NCBI GenBank assembly: GCA_963666765.1
Contig: OY762933.1
Span: 1,240,001 to 1,304,000, forward strand
Reading direction: 5' to 3'
Length of the DNA: 64,000 nucleotides
Source of the DNA: Foliamicus sp963666765
GTDB taxonomy: Bacteria; Pseudomonadota; Gammaproteobacteria; Steroidobacterales; Foliamicaceae
The position numbers and the translations under genes are program-made. Below, piece after piece: positions 1 to 10,300 of this stretch (position 1 is the stretch's first letter; each line of letters opens with the position of its first letter). Below the pieces are notes generated by a model that was given only the letters and a program-made list of their open reading frames with translations, ran no database searches and was not told where the DNA came from.

Positions 1-977
1 GCGTGCTGCGGGCCGGCGGTTTCGCGGTGACCGCGGAGATCGCGCCGCCTGATTCGGCCAATCCGGCCGAAGTCTACGAGCGCGCGGCGCTGTTCGACGG
101 CTACGTGGATGCGATGAACGCCACCGACGGCTCGGGCGCCAATTGCCACATGTCCAGCGTCGGCATGTGTTCGCTGCTGTGCCGGCGCGGCTACGCCATG
201 GTGATGCAGGTATCGGCCCGGGACCGCAACAGGATCGCCATCCAGGGCGACGTGCTCGGCGCGGCAGCCATGGGCGTGGCCAGCATTCTGTGCCTTACCG
301 GCGATGGCGTGGATGTGGGCGATCACCCGCAGGCCAAGCCCGTATTCGACCTGGACTGCATGTCGATGCTGAGCATGATCCGCCGCATGCGCGACGAATC
401 GCGGTTCCTGAGCGGACGCATGCTGACCGAGCCGCCGCGGGTGTTCCTCGGCGCCGCCGCGAACCCGTTCGCACCGCCGCTCGGCTACCGCCCGTTGCGG
501 CTGGCGAAGAAGATCGCGGCCGGCGCGCAGTTCGTGCAGACCCAGTACTGTTTCGACATCGAAGCGTTCAGACGCTACATGGCGGCGGTGCGCGACGCCG
601 GAACCCACGAGAAGGTCTTCGTCCTGCCCGGTGTGGGCCCGCTGGCTTCGGCACGTTCGGCCGAATGGATCCGCCGCAACGTGCCGGGTATCCATATTCC
701 CGATGCGGTAATCCGGCGGTTGAGGGGCGCGATGAACCAGCAGCGGGAAGGGGTGAATATCTGCATCGAAATGATTCACCGGATCAGGGAAATCGAGGGC
801 GTGCACGGCATTCACATCATGGCCTACCGCCAGGAGCACCGGGTCGCGGAAATCGTCGAGCGGTCCGGCGTGCTGGACGGCCGCCGCCCGTGGCGGCCCG
901 CCCTGGACTGGAAGAACGCCGCCTGGGATGAGGGTCACCCCGCGGCGCCGGACGCGCCGACCAGGCAGGCAATCTGA
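1..977 (+). CDS. Methylenetetrahydrofolate reductase-like protein (5' partial)
   Basis: The frame is already open at the left edge, so a few N-terminal residues are missing; about 325 residues are present. It looks like a methylenetetrahydrofolate reductase-type TIM barrel, a family that interconverts 5,10-methylene- and 5-methyl-tetrahydrofolate with a flavin. Family marks are the early VTAEIAPPDS strand, the DAMNATDGSGA loop, SARDRNRIAIQGD and LCLTGDG near residue 100. The stop lies 1 bp before the next gene, so the two are co-transcribed. The neighbours are methylated-glycine oxidation genes. I therefore infer a catabolic role in moving methyl groups to or from tetrahydrofolate, rather than methionine synthesis, which is not proven here. 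Confidence 0.82.
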   Translation, partial: VLRAGGFAVTAEIAPPDSANPAEVYERAALFDGYVDAMNATDGSGANCHMSSVGMCSLLCRRGYAMVMQVSARDRNRIAIQGDVLGAAAMGVASILCLTGDGVDVGDHPQAKPVFDLDCMSMLSMIRRMRDESRFLSGRMLTEPPRVFLGAAANPFAPPLGYRPLRLAKKIAAGAQFVQTQYCFDIEAFRRYMAAVRDAGTHEKVFVLPGVGPLASARSAEWIRRNVPGIHIPDAVIRRLRGAMNQQREGVNICIEMIHRIREIEGVHGIHIMAYRQEHRVAEIVERSGVLDGRRPWRPALDWKNAAWDEGHPAAPDAPTRQAI

Positions 978-978
978 C

Positions 979-3018
979 GTGGCCGGCAAGGACGCCAGGA
1001 TCGTGTTTACGCCCTCCGGGCGCCGCGGCACGTTCCCGCGCGGCACGCGCCTGCTGGATGCCGCCCGCAGCATGGGCGTCGACGTGGACTCGGTGTGCGG
1101 CGGCCGCGGCCTGTGCGGCCGCTGCCGCATCGTCTGCATGAACGGCGATTTCGCCAAGCACGCGATCAATTCCCGCCCTACGCACCTTTCGGCGATCAAC
1201 GAAATCGAGAACAGGTACAGCGAGCGCCGCCAGGAACTGGCCCCCAATCACCGCCTGAGTTGCCAGGCGGTTATCCGGGGCGATCTTGTCATCGATGTGC
1301 CTCCGGAAAGCCAGATGCATCGCCAGGTGGTGCGCAAGGATGCCGTGCACCGTGAAATAAAGCTCGATCCGGCCACGCGCCCCTACCACGTCGAGGTGCA
1401 GCCCGCCGATCTGCTTGAAGCGACCGGCGACCTGCAGCGCCTCTGCGACGCCCTGGCCTGGGAATGGCAACTGGCCGATCTTGACTGCGACCCCGTCATC
1501 CTCCCGGGGCTGCAGGCGGCATTGCGCGATGGTGAATGGCGGGTCACCGTGGCTGTGCACCGGCAATCCACGGTCGTCGCCGTCTGGCCCGGCTTCAGGT
1601 CCAGCGTCCATGGCGTCGCGCTCGACATCGGTTCGACAACGATTGCCGCTCACCTCGTGAACCTGACAACCGGCGATGTGCTGGCTACCGAGGGCATCAT
1701 GAATCCGCAGATCCGCTTCGGCGAGGACCTGATGAGCCGGGTTTCCTACGTGCTGATGCACCCCCAAGGCGCCGCCGAACTGACGCAGGCCGTTCGTCAG
1801 GGCGTGAACGATCTCATCGGCGATGTCTGCAGCCGGGGCGGGATGGACGCGGCGGACATCGTCGAACTGACGATCGTCGGCAATCCGATCATGCACCACC
1901 TGTTCCTGGGGCTCGACCCCCGCGAACTCGGCGGCGCGCCCTTTGCGCTGGCTGTCGATACCGCGCTCGACGTCAAGGCCCGCGACATCGGCCTCGGGAT
2001 CCATCCCGGCGCCAATGTCTACGTGCTGCCGTGCATCGCCGGGCACGTGGGCGCCGACGCGGCCGGCATGGTGCTGGCCGAGGAGCCGCACCTGCTGGAG
2101 GAGGTGTCGCTGGTGGTGGACGTGGGCACCAACGCGGAGATCTTTCTCGGCAACCGCGATCGGCTTCTGGCCTGCTCCAGTCCCACCGGCCCCGCCTTCG
2201 AGGGCGCGCAGATTTCCGCCGGCCAGCGCGCCACGCCCGGCGCCATCGAGCGCGTGCGCATCGATGCGGAGAACCTCGAACCGCGTTTCAGCGTCATCGG
2301 TTCTGAGCCCTGGTCAGACGATCCGGGGTTCGAGGAAGCCGCGGGTTCGACCGGAGTTACGGGCATCTGCGGGTCCGGCATCATCGAAGTCGTCGCCGAG
2401 ATGTACCTGGCCGGGATCATCAACGAGGATGGCGTCGTCGACGGTTCGCTGGCTGCCCGCAGCGAACGTATCGTCGCACAAGGGCGCACCTTCTCCTACC
2501 TGCTGCACGATGGCCCGCGGCCAATCCTCGTCACCCAGAATGACGTCCGCCAGGTACAACTCGCCAAGGCGGCGCTTTACGCGGGCGTCAAGTTGCTACA
2601 GGACCGCGCCGACTTCGACGGGATCGACCGTATCCGGCTGGCCGGGGCCTTCGGTTCCCACATCGATCCGAAATACGCCATGGTCCTGGGGCTGATTCCC
2701 GACTGCGACCTCAAGCGGGTCGAGTCGGCCGGCAACGCCGCGGGCATGGGGGCGCTGATCGCGTTGCTTCGCGTGCCTGCCCGCGCCGAGATCGAGGCCG
2801 CGGTGCGCGGGATCGAGAAGATCGAGACGGCGGTGGAACCGAAGTTCCAGGAATACTTCGTGGACGCCATGGCGGTCCCGAACAAGCGAGACGCCTTTCC
2901 AAGGCTGTTCTCGGTGGTTGACAGGCCGGCCCCGGGGCCGGGTCGCGCCGGCTCCGGCCGGCGTCGCCGCCGGCGTGCCGAATCCGCCGCGGAAGTTCCT
3001 CCGAGACGGGATTCTTAA
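979..3018 (+). CDS. Ferredoxin/ASKHA-domain protein, RamA-like corrinoid protein reactivase family
   Basis: Start taken as GTG 979, right after the previous stop; the open frame extends to 928 but would overlap that gene. The 679-residue product has an N-terminal 2Fe-2S ferredoxin domain with cysteines at about 40, 46 and 49 (CGGRGLCGRC) and a fourth near LSCQ, around residue 94. A DUF4445/ASKHA ATPase domain follows, with DIGSTTIAAH near residue 215 and VVDVGTNAEIF near 379. This family includes proteins that reductively reactivate corrinoid methyltransferase proteins at the expense of ATP. With a methylenetetrahydrofolate reductase-like gene before it and demethylating oxidases after it, a corrinoid methyltransferase (MttB-like plus corrinoid protein) is expected upstream, outside the window. 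That link is inference. The last 40 or so residues are Arg/Pro-rich and look non-conserved. Confidence 0.78.
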   Translation: MAGKDARIVFTPSGRRGTFPRGTRLLDAARSMGVDVDSVCGGRGLCGRCRIVCMNGDFAKHAINSRPTHLSAINEIENRYSERRQELAPNHRLSCQAVIRGDLVIDVPPESQMHRQVVRKDAVHREIKLDPATRPYHVEVQPADLLEATGDLQRLCDALAWEWQLADLDCDPVILPGLQAALRDGEWRVTVAVHRQSTVVAVWPGFRSSVHGVALDIGSTTIAAHLVNLTTGDVLATEGIMNPQIRFGEDLMSRVSYVLMHPQGAAELTQAVRQGVNDLIGDVCSRGGMDAADIVELTIVGNPIMHHLFLGLDPRELGGAPFALAVDTALDVKARDIGLGIHPGANVYVLPCIAGHVGADAAGMVLAEEPHLLEEVSLVVDVGTNAEIFLGNRDRLLACSSPTGPAFEGAQISAGQRATPGAIERVRIDAENLEPRFSVIGSEPWSDDPGFEEAAGSTGVTGICGSGIIEVVAEMYLAGIINEDGVVDGSLAARSERIVAQGRTFSYLLHDGPRPILVTQNDVRQVQLAKAALYAGVKLLQDRADFDGIDRIRLAGAFGSHIDPKYAMVLGLIPDCDLKRVESAGNAAGMGALIALLRVPARAEIEAAVRGIEKIETAVEPKFQEYFVDAMAVPNKRDAFPRLFSVVDRPAPGPGRAGSGRRRRRRAESAAEVPPRRDS

Positions 3019-3021
3019 GCC

Positions 3022-5490
3022 GTGAAATCCCGAGCAAGAGTTGTCGTCATCGGCGGCGGGATTGTCGGATGCGCCACGCTGTATCACCTGGCCAGGAAGG
3101 GTTGGGGCGACGATGTGGTGCTGGTCGAGAAGGGCGAGCTGACGTCCGGCTCGACCTGGCACGCCGCGGGTCTGCTGCCGCTGTTCAACATGAGCTATTC
3201 GGTGGGCCAGATACACAAGTACTCGGTCAGGCTCTACCGGCAGCTCGAGGAAGAGACCGGCCAGCGGGTCGGGTTCAGCCAGGTCGGAAACCTGCGGCTG
3301 GCTATGAACGACGATCGCATGGACGAGTACTTTCAGTACGCGGCGACGGCCAGGACCATCGGGGTGGACGTGCGCTTTCTGACGCCGGCGGAGATCAAGG
3401 CGCTGTGGCCGCTGTGCAACATCGACGGACTGGTCGGCGGGATCTTTCATCCGGAGGACGGCTACATTCAGCCTGCCGACCTGACCCAGGCCCTGGCCAA
3501 GGGCGCCCGCGCGCGCGGCGCCGCGATCTACCGCAAGACGGCGGTGGTCGGAATCACCCGGGCGACCTCCGGCGGCTGGGTCGTGCACACGGACAAGGGC
3601 GAGATCACCTGCGATCACGTGGTTTCGGCGACCGGGAATTACGCCCGCCGGACCGGGGAGATGGTGGGGCTGGACATCCCGGTGATGCCGGTGGAGCACC
3701 AGTACATCGTTACCGAGCCGCATCCCGAGCTTGAGAAGCGCAGGCAGCGGAGCCTGCCGGAACTCGGCGTGCTGCGCGAATCGGACGGTTCCTGGTACCT
3801 GCGCGAGGAAAGCAGCGGCTTCATCCTGGGCCCCTACGAGAAAGACGCGCCCTGCTGTTACGTCGACGGGCCGGACCCTCAGGCCGAGTACGAGCTGTTC
3901 CAGGAAGACATCGACCGCCTGATGCCGCACATCGAGGCCGCCATGGCGCGGGTGCCGGCGTTCGCCGAGGTCGGGATCAGACAAGTCTACAACGGCGCCA
4001 TCGCCTACACGCCGGACGGCAATCCCATCATCGGGCCGGCGTGGGGCGTCGACAACTTCTGGCTGTCCGAGGGACACAGCTTCGGAATCACGGCGGCTGG
4101 CGGCGCCGGCTGGCAACTCGCCGAGTGGATTGTCGAGGGTGAGCCGACCATCGACATGCTGGGAGTGGAGCCGCGCCGATTCGGCGAATACGCGACCAAA
4201 GACTACCTGGTCGAGAAAACCGAGGAAGCGTACGCGCACGTTTTCGTCATCCACTATCCGGACGAGGAGCGGCTGGCCGCGCGACCGCTGCGCACCGCGC
4301 CCTGCTACGGGCGCATGAAGGCGCGCGGCGCCGTGTTCGGCCAGAAGTTCGGCTGGGAGCGGCCCAATTTCTTTGCCACCGACGGCATGCCCCAGGAAGA
4401 TGACTGGTCTTTTCGCCGGTCGAGATGGTTCGAGGCAGTGCGCAGGGAAGTCGACAACGTGACCCGCAACGTCGGCCTGCTCGACATGACGGCGTTCGCC
4501 AAGTGCCGCGTGTCAGGTCCGGGCGCGGAGGACTTTCTCAACCGGTTCGTCGCCAACAGCGCGCCGAAGCAGGTCGGCGGGCTGTGCCTGGCGCACGCCC
4601 TGAACCGCAACGGCGGCGTGCATTCGGAGTTCACGATCCGGCGCGAGTCGGGCGATTCCTTCTACCTGGTGTCGGCCGGGGCCTTTCAGCGCCTGGATCA
4701 TGACTACCTGCGCAGGTACATGCCGCGGGACGGTTCGGTGCAGTTCACGCCCCTTACGAACGCCAACGGCGTGCTGGTGGTGGCGGGTCCCAAGGCGAGG
4801 GAATTGCTGTCGCGCGTGACGCGCGCCGAACTGTCCAACGAGGCCTTCCGCTGGCTGACCGCCCGCAATATCGTGGTCGGTTCGGCGCCGGTCAACGCCA
4901 TGCGCGTGAACTTCGTCGGCGAACTCGGCTGGGAACTGCACCACCCGATGGAGTATCAGAACCACATCTTCGATGCGCTGTTCGGGGCCGGTGAAGACCT
5001 GGGGCTGGCGCCGTTCGGCATTCGCGCCATGGACTCCATGCGGATGGAGAAATCCTACCGGCTGGTGGGTACGGAACTGTCGATCGAGTATTCCGCCTTC
5101 GAGTCGGCGCTGGATCGCTTCGTCAAGCCCGACAAGGGCGACTTCCTCGGACGCGACCGGCTGCTGGCGGCAAGGGAGGCGGGTCTCAAGCAGGTGCTCG
5201 TTACGCTCGAGGTTCACGATGTCGAAGACGCCGACGCGCTGGGCAACAACGCGCTGCTGAGCGGCGGAGAAACCGTCGGCCGCGCCACCAGCGGAAATTA
5301 CGGTTTCCGCGTGGGCAAGTCGCTGGCGCTGGGCATGCTGCCCCCCGAACTGGCGGTTCCAGGCGCCGGGGTCGAGATCGAGGTCCTTGACAGAACGCTC
5401 CCGGCAACGGTGATTGCGGACAGCCCGTTCGATCCGGCCAACGAACGGCTGCGCGACGTCAATGGGGCCAACGGCGCTACCAACGGATAA
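3022..5490 (+). CDS. Dimethylglycine dehydrogenase-like FAD/folate oxidoreductase
   Basis: 822 residues, GTG start 3 bp after the preceding stop. The N-terminal half is a DAO-type FAD domain with a dinucleotide-binding VVIGGGIVGCATLYHLA motif from about residue 6. The following STWHAAGL segment (His near 47) matches the position where dimethylglycine and sarcosine dehydrogenases attach FAD covalently. The C-terminal half, from about residue 430, is a GcvT-like tetrahydrofolate-binding module (MRMEKSYRLVGTEL, FESALDRFVK). Such enzymes demethylate N-methylated glycines and pass the formaldehyde-level carbon to tetrahydrofolate. Exact substrate (dimethylglycine, sarcosine or another N-methyl amine) cannot be told from sequence. 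The gene lies 8 bp upstream of soxB and belongs to the same operon. Confidence 0.85.
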   Translation: MKSRARVVVIGGGIVGCATLYHLARKGWGDDVVLVEKGELTSGSTWHAAGLLPLFNMSYSVGQIHKYSVRLYRQLEEETGQRVGFSQVGNLRLAMNDDRMDEYFQYAATARTIGVDVRFLTPAEIKALWPLCNIDGLVGGIFHPEDGYIQPADLTQALAKGARARGAAIYRKTAVVGITRATSGGWVVHTDKGEITCDHVVSATGNYARRTGEMVGLDIPVMPVEHQYIVTEPHPELEKRRQRSLPELGVLRESDGSWYLREESSGFILGPYEKDAPCCYVDGPDPQAEYELFQEDIDRLMPHIEAAMARVPAFAEVGIRQVYNGAIAYTPDGNPIIGPAWGVDNFWLSEGHSFGITAAGGAGWQLAEWIVEGEPTIDMLGVEPRRFGEYATKDYLVEKTEEAYAHVFVIHYPDEERLAARPLRTAPCYGRMKARGAVFGQKFGWERPNFFATDGMPQEDDWSFRRSRWFEAVRREVDNVTRNVGLLDMTAFAKCRVSGPGAEDFLNRFVANSAPKQVGGLCLAHALNRNGGVHSEFTIRRESGDSFYLVSAGAFQRLDHDYLRRYMPRDGSVQFTPLTNANGVLVVAGPKARELLSRVTRAELSNEAFRWLTARNIVVGSAPVNAMRVNFVGELGWELHHPMEYQNHIFDALFGAGEDLGLAPFGIRAMDSMRMEKSYRLVGTELSIEYSAFESALDRFVKPDKGDFLGRDRLLAAREAGLKQVLVTLEVHDVEDADALGNNALLSGGETVGRATSGNYGFRVGKSLALGMLPPELAVPGAGVEIEVLDRTLPATVIADSPFDPANERLRDVNGANGATNG

Positions 5491-5498
5491 CAGCGGAT

Positions 5499-6749
5499 AT
5501 GAAGCGATACTCGGCGTTGAGCCTGCTGCGCAACGCGCTCGACTACAACAGGAAATGGCCGGCCGCCTGGCGCAGTCCCGAGCCGAAGAAAAGCTATGAG
5601 GCGATCATCATCGGCGGCGGCGGCCACGGATTGGCCACCGCGTACTACCTGGCCAGGGATCACGGCCTCAGGAACGTCGCCGTTCTCGAAAAAAGCTGGA
5701 TAGGCGGAGGCAACACCGGGCGCAATACGTCCATCGTCCGCTCCAACTACCTGTGGACCGAGGCGTCGCTGCTTTACGAGAAATCGCTCAGGCTCTGGGA
5801 AGGGCTGAGCCGGGACCTGAACTACAACGTGATGTTCAGCCAGCGGGGCGTTTACAACCTCGGCCACTCGCTGCAGGACATGCGGGACATCGAGCGGCGC
5901 GTCAACGCCAATCGGCTCAACGGGATCGACGCCGAGGTGCTCGGCGTGGCCGAGGTCAAGAAGGCGATTCCATGCATCAACACCTCGCCGAGTGCGCGTT
6001 ATCCGATACTCGGCGCGTCGCTGCAGCGCCGTGGCGGCGTGGCGCGACACGATGCCGTTGCCTGGGGTTTCGCGCGGGCGGCCGACGCGCTGGGCGTGGA
6101 CATCATCGAGCAGTGCGAGGTCACCGGCATTGATGTCCGGGCAGGCAGGGCCGTGGGGGTCGCGACCACGCGCGGCCCGATCGCGGCCGATCGAATCGGC
6201 GTGGTGGTTGCCGGCAACGCCGGCGTGCTGGCGAAAATGGCCGGACTGCGCCTGCCGGTGGAGAGCCATCCTCTGCAGGCGTTCGTGTCCGAGCCCATCC
6301 GGCCGGTGCTGGACACCGTGGTCATGTCCGGCGCGGTTCATGGATACATCAGCCAGTCCGACAAGGGCGAACTGGTGGTCGGCGCCGGGATCGACGCGTA
6401 CAACGGCTACGGTCAGCGCGGCAGCTTCCCGGTCATCGAGCATGCGATGCAGGCGATCATCGAATTGTTCCCGGCGTTCAGCCGCGTACGCATGCTCAGG
6501 CTATGGGGCGGCATCGTGGATATCTGTCCGGATGCCTGTCCGATCCTCTCAAAGACACCGGTTGAGGGGCTGTACTTCAACTGCGGCTGGGGCACCGGCG
6601 GATTCAAGGCGACGCCGGGCTCCGGATGGGCGTTCGCGCATACGCTTGCCCACGACCGGCCACACGAACTCAACGCGCCCTTCAGCCTGGACCGGTTCGC
6701 CTCGGGCGCGCTGATCGACGAACACGGCGCCGCGGCGGTGGCGCACTAG
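5499..6749 (+). CDS. soxB: Sarcosine oxidase subunit beta
   Basis: 416 residues, about the usual length. The first 30 residues (NALDYNRKWPAAWRSPEPK) are the typical SoxB leader before the Rossmann motif IIIGGGGHGLATAYYLA and the SWIGGGNTGRNTSI segment used for flavin binding. SoxB carries the catalytic flavin site of heterotetrameric sarcosine oxidase, which converts sarcosine, tetrahydrofolate and oxygen to glycine, methylene-tetrahydrofolate and hydrogen peroxide. The C-terminal NCGWGTGGFKATPGSG segment is also typical. Its stop codon TAG (6747-6749) is formed with the first bases of the inverted-repeat element that separates it from soxD. Confidence 0.95.
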   Translation: MKRYSALSLLRNALDYNRKWPAAWRSPEPKKSYEAIIIGGGGHGLATAYYLARDHGLRNVAVLEKSWIGGGNTGRNTSIVRSNYLWTEASLLYEKSLRLWEGLSRDLNYNVMFSQRGVYNLGHSLQDMRDIERRVNANRLNGIDAEVLGVAEVKKAIPCINTSPSARYPILGASLQRRGGVARHDAVAWGFARAADALGVDIIEQCEVTGIDVRAGRAVGVATTRGPIAADRIGVVVAGNAGVLAKMAGLRLPVESHPLQAFVSEPIRPVLDTVVMSGAVHGYISQSDKGELVVGAGIDAYNGYGQRGSFPVIEHAMQAIIELFPAFSRVRMLRLWGGIVDICPDACPILSKTPVEGLYFNCGWGTGGFKATPGSGWAFAHTLAHDRPHELNAPFSLDRFASGALIDEHGAAAVAH

Positions 6750-7015
6750 GGCCTGTTAACGCTATGCGATGCCGCTCTGTTGATTCTGTCCCGGTGCCAA
6801 TCAAGGCGCGAGGAGCGTAGTTTGGTCATTCCAAATGAGCGACGAGCAACGCCGAGTGGCGCTGTGACAGACTCAACCCGCCGGGCCGGGCCTGTTTTCC
6901 CGCCTGGCGGCGTTGCCGATCGCTTATGTGGGCTGGCCACACGGCGCTCGCAGCGCCTTGCCAGTCAAGATAACAGGCCCGGCAGAGCGGCATCGCATAG
7001 CGTTAACAGGCCCTA
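6747..7015. repeat. TA-flanked inverted-repeat (MITE-like) element between soxB and soxD
   Basis: A perfect inverted repeat of at least 31 bp bounds this element: it begins GGGCCTGTTAACGCTATGCG at 6749 and the complementary arm ends at 7013, with TA on each outer side. It has no plausible gene of its own. Inside are two hairpin-like cores in opposite orientation, each of the form CAAGGCG...CGAGCG...AGCGA...GCAACGCC, near 6803-6858 and 6895-6965. A solo end of the same element occurs at 15759, and a second element with the same core but other ends lies at 47559. The TA borders suggest insertion at a TA dinucleotide. No transposase is visible in the window for it. Confidence 0.8.
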
Positions 7016-7027
7016 ATAGCCCGGAAA

Positions 7028-7303
7028 ATGCTCCTGATCGAATGTCCATGGTGCGGGCCCCGGGCCGAGACCGAGTTCAGCTACGGCGGCGAAGCCGGCA
7101 TTGCGCGGCCCGCTGACCCGGACGCATTGAGCGACGCGGAATGGGCCGACTACCTGTTCTACCGCAGCAACCCGAAGGGCGCGCACCGGGAGTTGTGGAA
7201 CCACGACCAGGGCTGCCGGCGATGGTTCGGGGTCGAGCGCGACACGATCAGCTATCGCATCGAGAAGAGCTACCACTTGAACGGCGGAGGGAAACGCCGC
7301 TGA
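7028..7303 (+). CDS. soxD: Sarcosine oxidase subunit delta
   Basis: 91 residues, normal for SoxD, the small zinc-binding subunit of heterotetrameric sarcosine oxidase. Likely zinc ligands are visible: two cysteines in IECPWCG near the N-terminus and the His and Cys of WNHDQGCRRWF. The LSDAEWADYLFYRSNPKG segment is typical. It is followed after 2 bp by soxA. The 278-bp gap before it holds an inverted-repeat element, so its leader is partly repeat-derived. Confidence 0.95.
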   Translation: MLLIECPWCGPRAETEFSYGGEAGIARPADPDALSDAEWADYLFYRSNPKGAHRELWNHDQGCRRWFGVERDTISYRIEKSYHLNGGGKRR

Positions 7304-7305
7304 CG

Positions 7306-10300
7306 ATGGCCCCCGCCCAGCCGAATCGTTTGCCGCGCGGCGGCCGGATAGACCGTTCCCGGCCGCTGGCTTTCTCTTTTGACGGGAAGGCTTGCGAGGG
7401 CTTTGCCGGCGACACGCTCGCCTCCGCGCTGATCGCCAACGGCGTATCGCTGGTTGGACGCAGCTTCAAGTTGCGGCGGCCGCGCGGAATCGTCGGCAGC
7501 GGCGCGGAGGAGCCGAACGCGATCATGCAGATCGGCGAAGGCGCCGCGGCGCTGCCCAACCTGCCGGCGACGCAGGTCGTTCTCCATGACGGCCTGGTCG
7601 CGCGCACGACCAGGGGCTGGCCCGGCGTGCGGTTCGATGTCGGCGCGATCAATGACGTATTCGGCCGGGTGCTGGCCGCGGGCTTCTACTACAAGACGTT
7701 CATGTACCCGCGCTCGTGGTGGAAGCACTACGAGCACGCGATCCGCAAGTCGGCAGGCTTCGGCCAGGCGCCGGAAGGACCCGATCCCGACCGCTACGAG
7801 CACATGAACGCGCACTGCGACGTGCTTGTGGCCGGCGGCGGGCCGGCCGGCCTCATGGCGGCGCTGGCGGCGGCGAGGTCCGGCGCCCGGGTGATGCTCG
7901 CCGACGAACAGGACGAATTCGGCGGCGGTTTGCTCTCTTGCGCCGCCAGCATCGACGGGGCCCCGGCCGCGGAATGGGCCGCGGCGGCGGTTGCGGAACT
8001 GCGCGACCGGGAAGACTGCGTCCTGCTGCCTTCAGGCACGGTTTTCGGTTACTACGATCACAACTTCCTGACGATTGCGGAGCGTTGCGCCGGGTCCCCG
8101 GACGGTTCGGGCGGCGGAGGCGTACGGGAGCGGCTCTGGCGGGTCCGGGCCAGGCAGGTGGTGCTGGCGCAGGGCAGTCTGGAGCGGCCGCTGGTCTTCT
8201 GCAACAACGACCGCCCGGGCGTAATGCTTGCCTCGGCCGTGTCGACTTACATCGAACGGTACGCGGTCCTGCCGGGGCGCCGCGCGGTGGTCTTCACCAA
8301 CAACGATTCCGCGTACCGGGCGGCGATCGACCTGGCCGGGGCCGGCGCCGAGGTCGCCGCCATCGTCGACAGCCGCCCCGGGGGCGCCGGGGAACTGGGC
8401 CTGCGGGCGCAGGCCCTGGGAATTCCGGTACTGGCGGGCCACGTCGTGACCGATGTGGCCGGCCAGTACCGGGTAACGGGCGCCAGCATCGCGCCGTGGA
8501 ACGGTGAAAGTTGGGAGAATGTCGAGAGCACGATCCGCATCGACTGCGATCTCTTGGCCGTGTCCGGCGGCTGGAGTCCTGCGGTTCATCTGCATTCCCA
8601 GGCGGGCGGGCGGCTGGCCTGGAACGATTCGCGGCTTTGCTTCCTGCCCGCGGAGACGCGCCAGGCCAATGTTTCGGCCGGCGCCGGCAACGGCAAATCG
8701 TCGCTGAGAGAATGCCTGGCCGACGGGCTGCGCGCAGGCGCTGAAGCCGTGTCGAGGCTGGGGCTGAAAACAGCGGCCATCAGGGTACCGGACGCCCATG
8801 CCGATGCCGTTGAGAATCCGATCGAACCCTTGTGGAGGGTTCCGGCAGCCAAAGACGCGGACCGCTGTCCCGGGCAGTTCATCGACTTCCAGAACGACAC
8901 CACCGTCGCCGACATCCGCCTCGCCGCGCGCGAGGGCTATCGCAACGTGGAGCACGTCAAGCGATACACGGCGCTGGGATTCGGCACCGATCAGGGCAAG
9001 CTTGGCAACATCAACGGCATGGCGGTGCTTGCGGACACCCTCGGCAAGGAGATTCCCGAGGTCGGGACGACCACGTTCCGGCCCGCCTATACGCCGGTGA
9101 GTTTCGGCGTCTGTGCCGGCGAGAGCGTGGGCGAGCTCTACGATCCGGTAAGGACCACCGCAATCCACGAATGGCACGTGGCTGCCGGTGCGCCCATGGA
9201 GGTCGTCGGCCAGTGGCGCCGGCCCTGGTACTTTCCGCGGGACGGCGAAGACCTCGATGCGGCGGTGGCGCGCGAATGCCTGGCGGTGCGCAAATCGCTC
9301 GGCGTCATGGACGCCTCCACGCTGGGCAAGATCGACGCCCGCGGTCCCGACGTCGTCGAATTCCTGGAGCGCATCTACACGCACAACGTCGGCAGGATGA
9401 GAGTCGGACGCTGCGCCTACGGGATCATGCTGGGCGAGGACGGCATGCTCATGGACGACGGCGTGATGGCGCGGACCGGCGAGCGCCGCTTTTACCTGAC
9501 CACGACTACCGGCGGGGCCGGCGGCGTGCTGAGCTGGATGGAAAAGTGGCTGCAGACCGAGTGGCCGGAGCTTGAGGTTTACCTGACTTCGCTCACCGAT
9601 CACTATTCGACCATTGCGGCGGCCGGACCCGACAGCCGCAGGTTGCTGGAAGAACTCGGCTGCGACATCCCCCTGGACAAGGACAACTTTCCGTTCATGG
9701 CCGTGAAGCCGGCGGTGCTGGCAGGCATGGATGTGACGCTGTTCCGGGTAAGCTTTTCCGGCGAGCTGGCTTTCGAAATCAACATCGACAGCAATCACGC
9801 GCTGGCCATGTGGCGAAGGATCATGGAGGCCGGCAAGGAATTCGATATCACGCCCTACGGAACGGAAGCGATGCACGTGCTGCGCGCCGAGAAGGGATTC
9901 GTCATCGCAGGACAGGACACCGACGGATCGGTGACGCCCGAGGACCTCGGCATGAACTGGCTGCTTTCAATGGAGAAGGACTTTCTCGGCAAGCGTTCCC
10001 TGAAGCGCCCGGACTGCCTGCGCAAAGACCGCAAGCAATGGGTTGGCTTGCTGTCGCGCGACGGACAGACGGTGCTTGAGGAAGGCACGCAACTCGTCGG
10101 CGAAACCGGCAAGTCCGCAGCGATGTGCGGCCATGTCACGTCCAGCTATTTCAGCGCCTGCCTCGGACACCCGATCGCGCTGGCGCTGGTGGCCGGCGGG
10201 CGGGGGCGCAATGGCGAGACCATCTACGCCGCGCGGCCGGATCGCGATCCCTTGCCGGTGCAAATCGTGTCGCCGGTGTTTTACGACCCCAAGGGACAGC

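Noticed and set aside
817..2091. Long antisense open frames such as 817-2091, 2596-4254 and 8032-9876 on the minus strand
   Set aside because: They lie opposite well-conserved genes and show only the Arg, His and Gly-rich composition expected from high-GC third-position bias.
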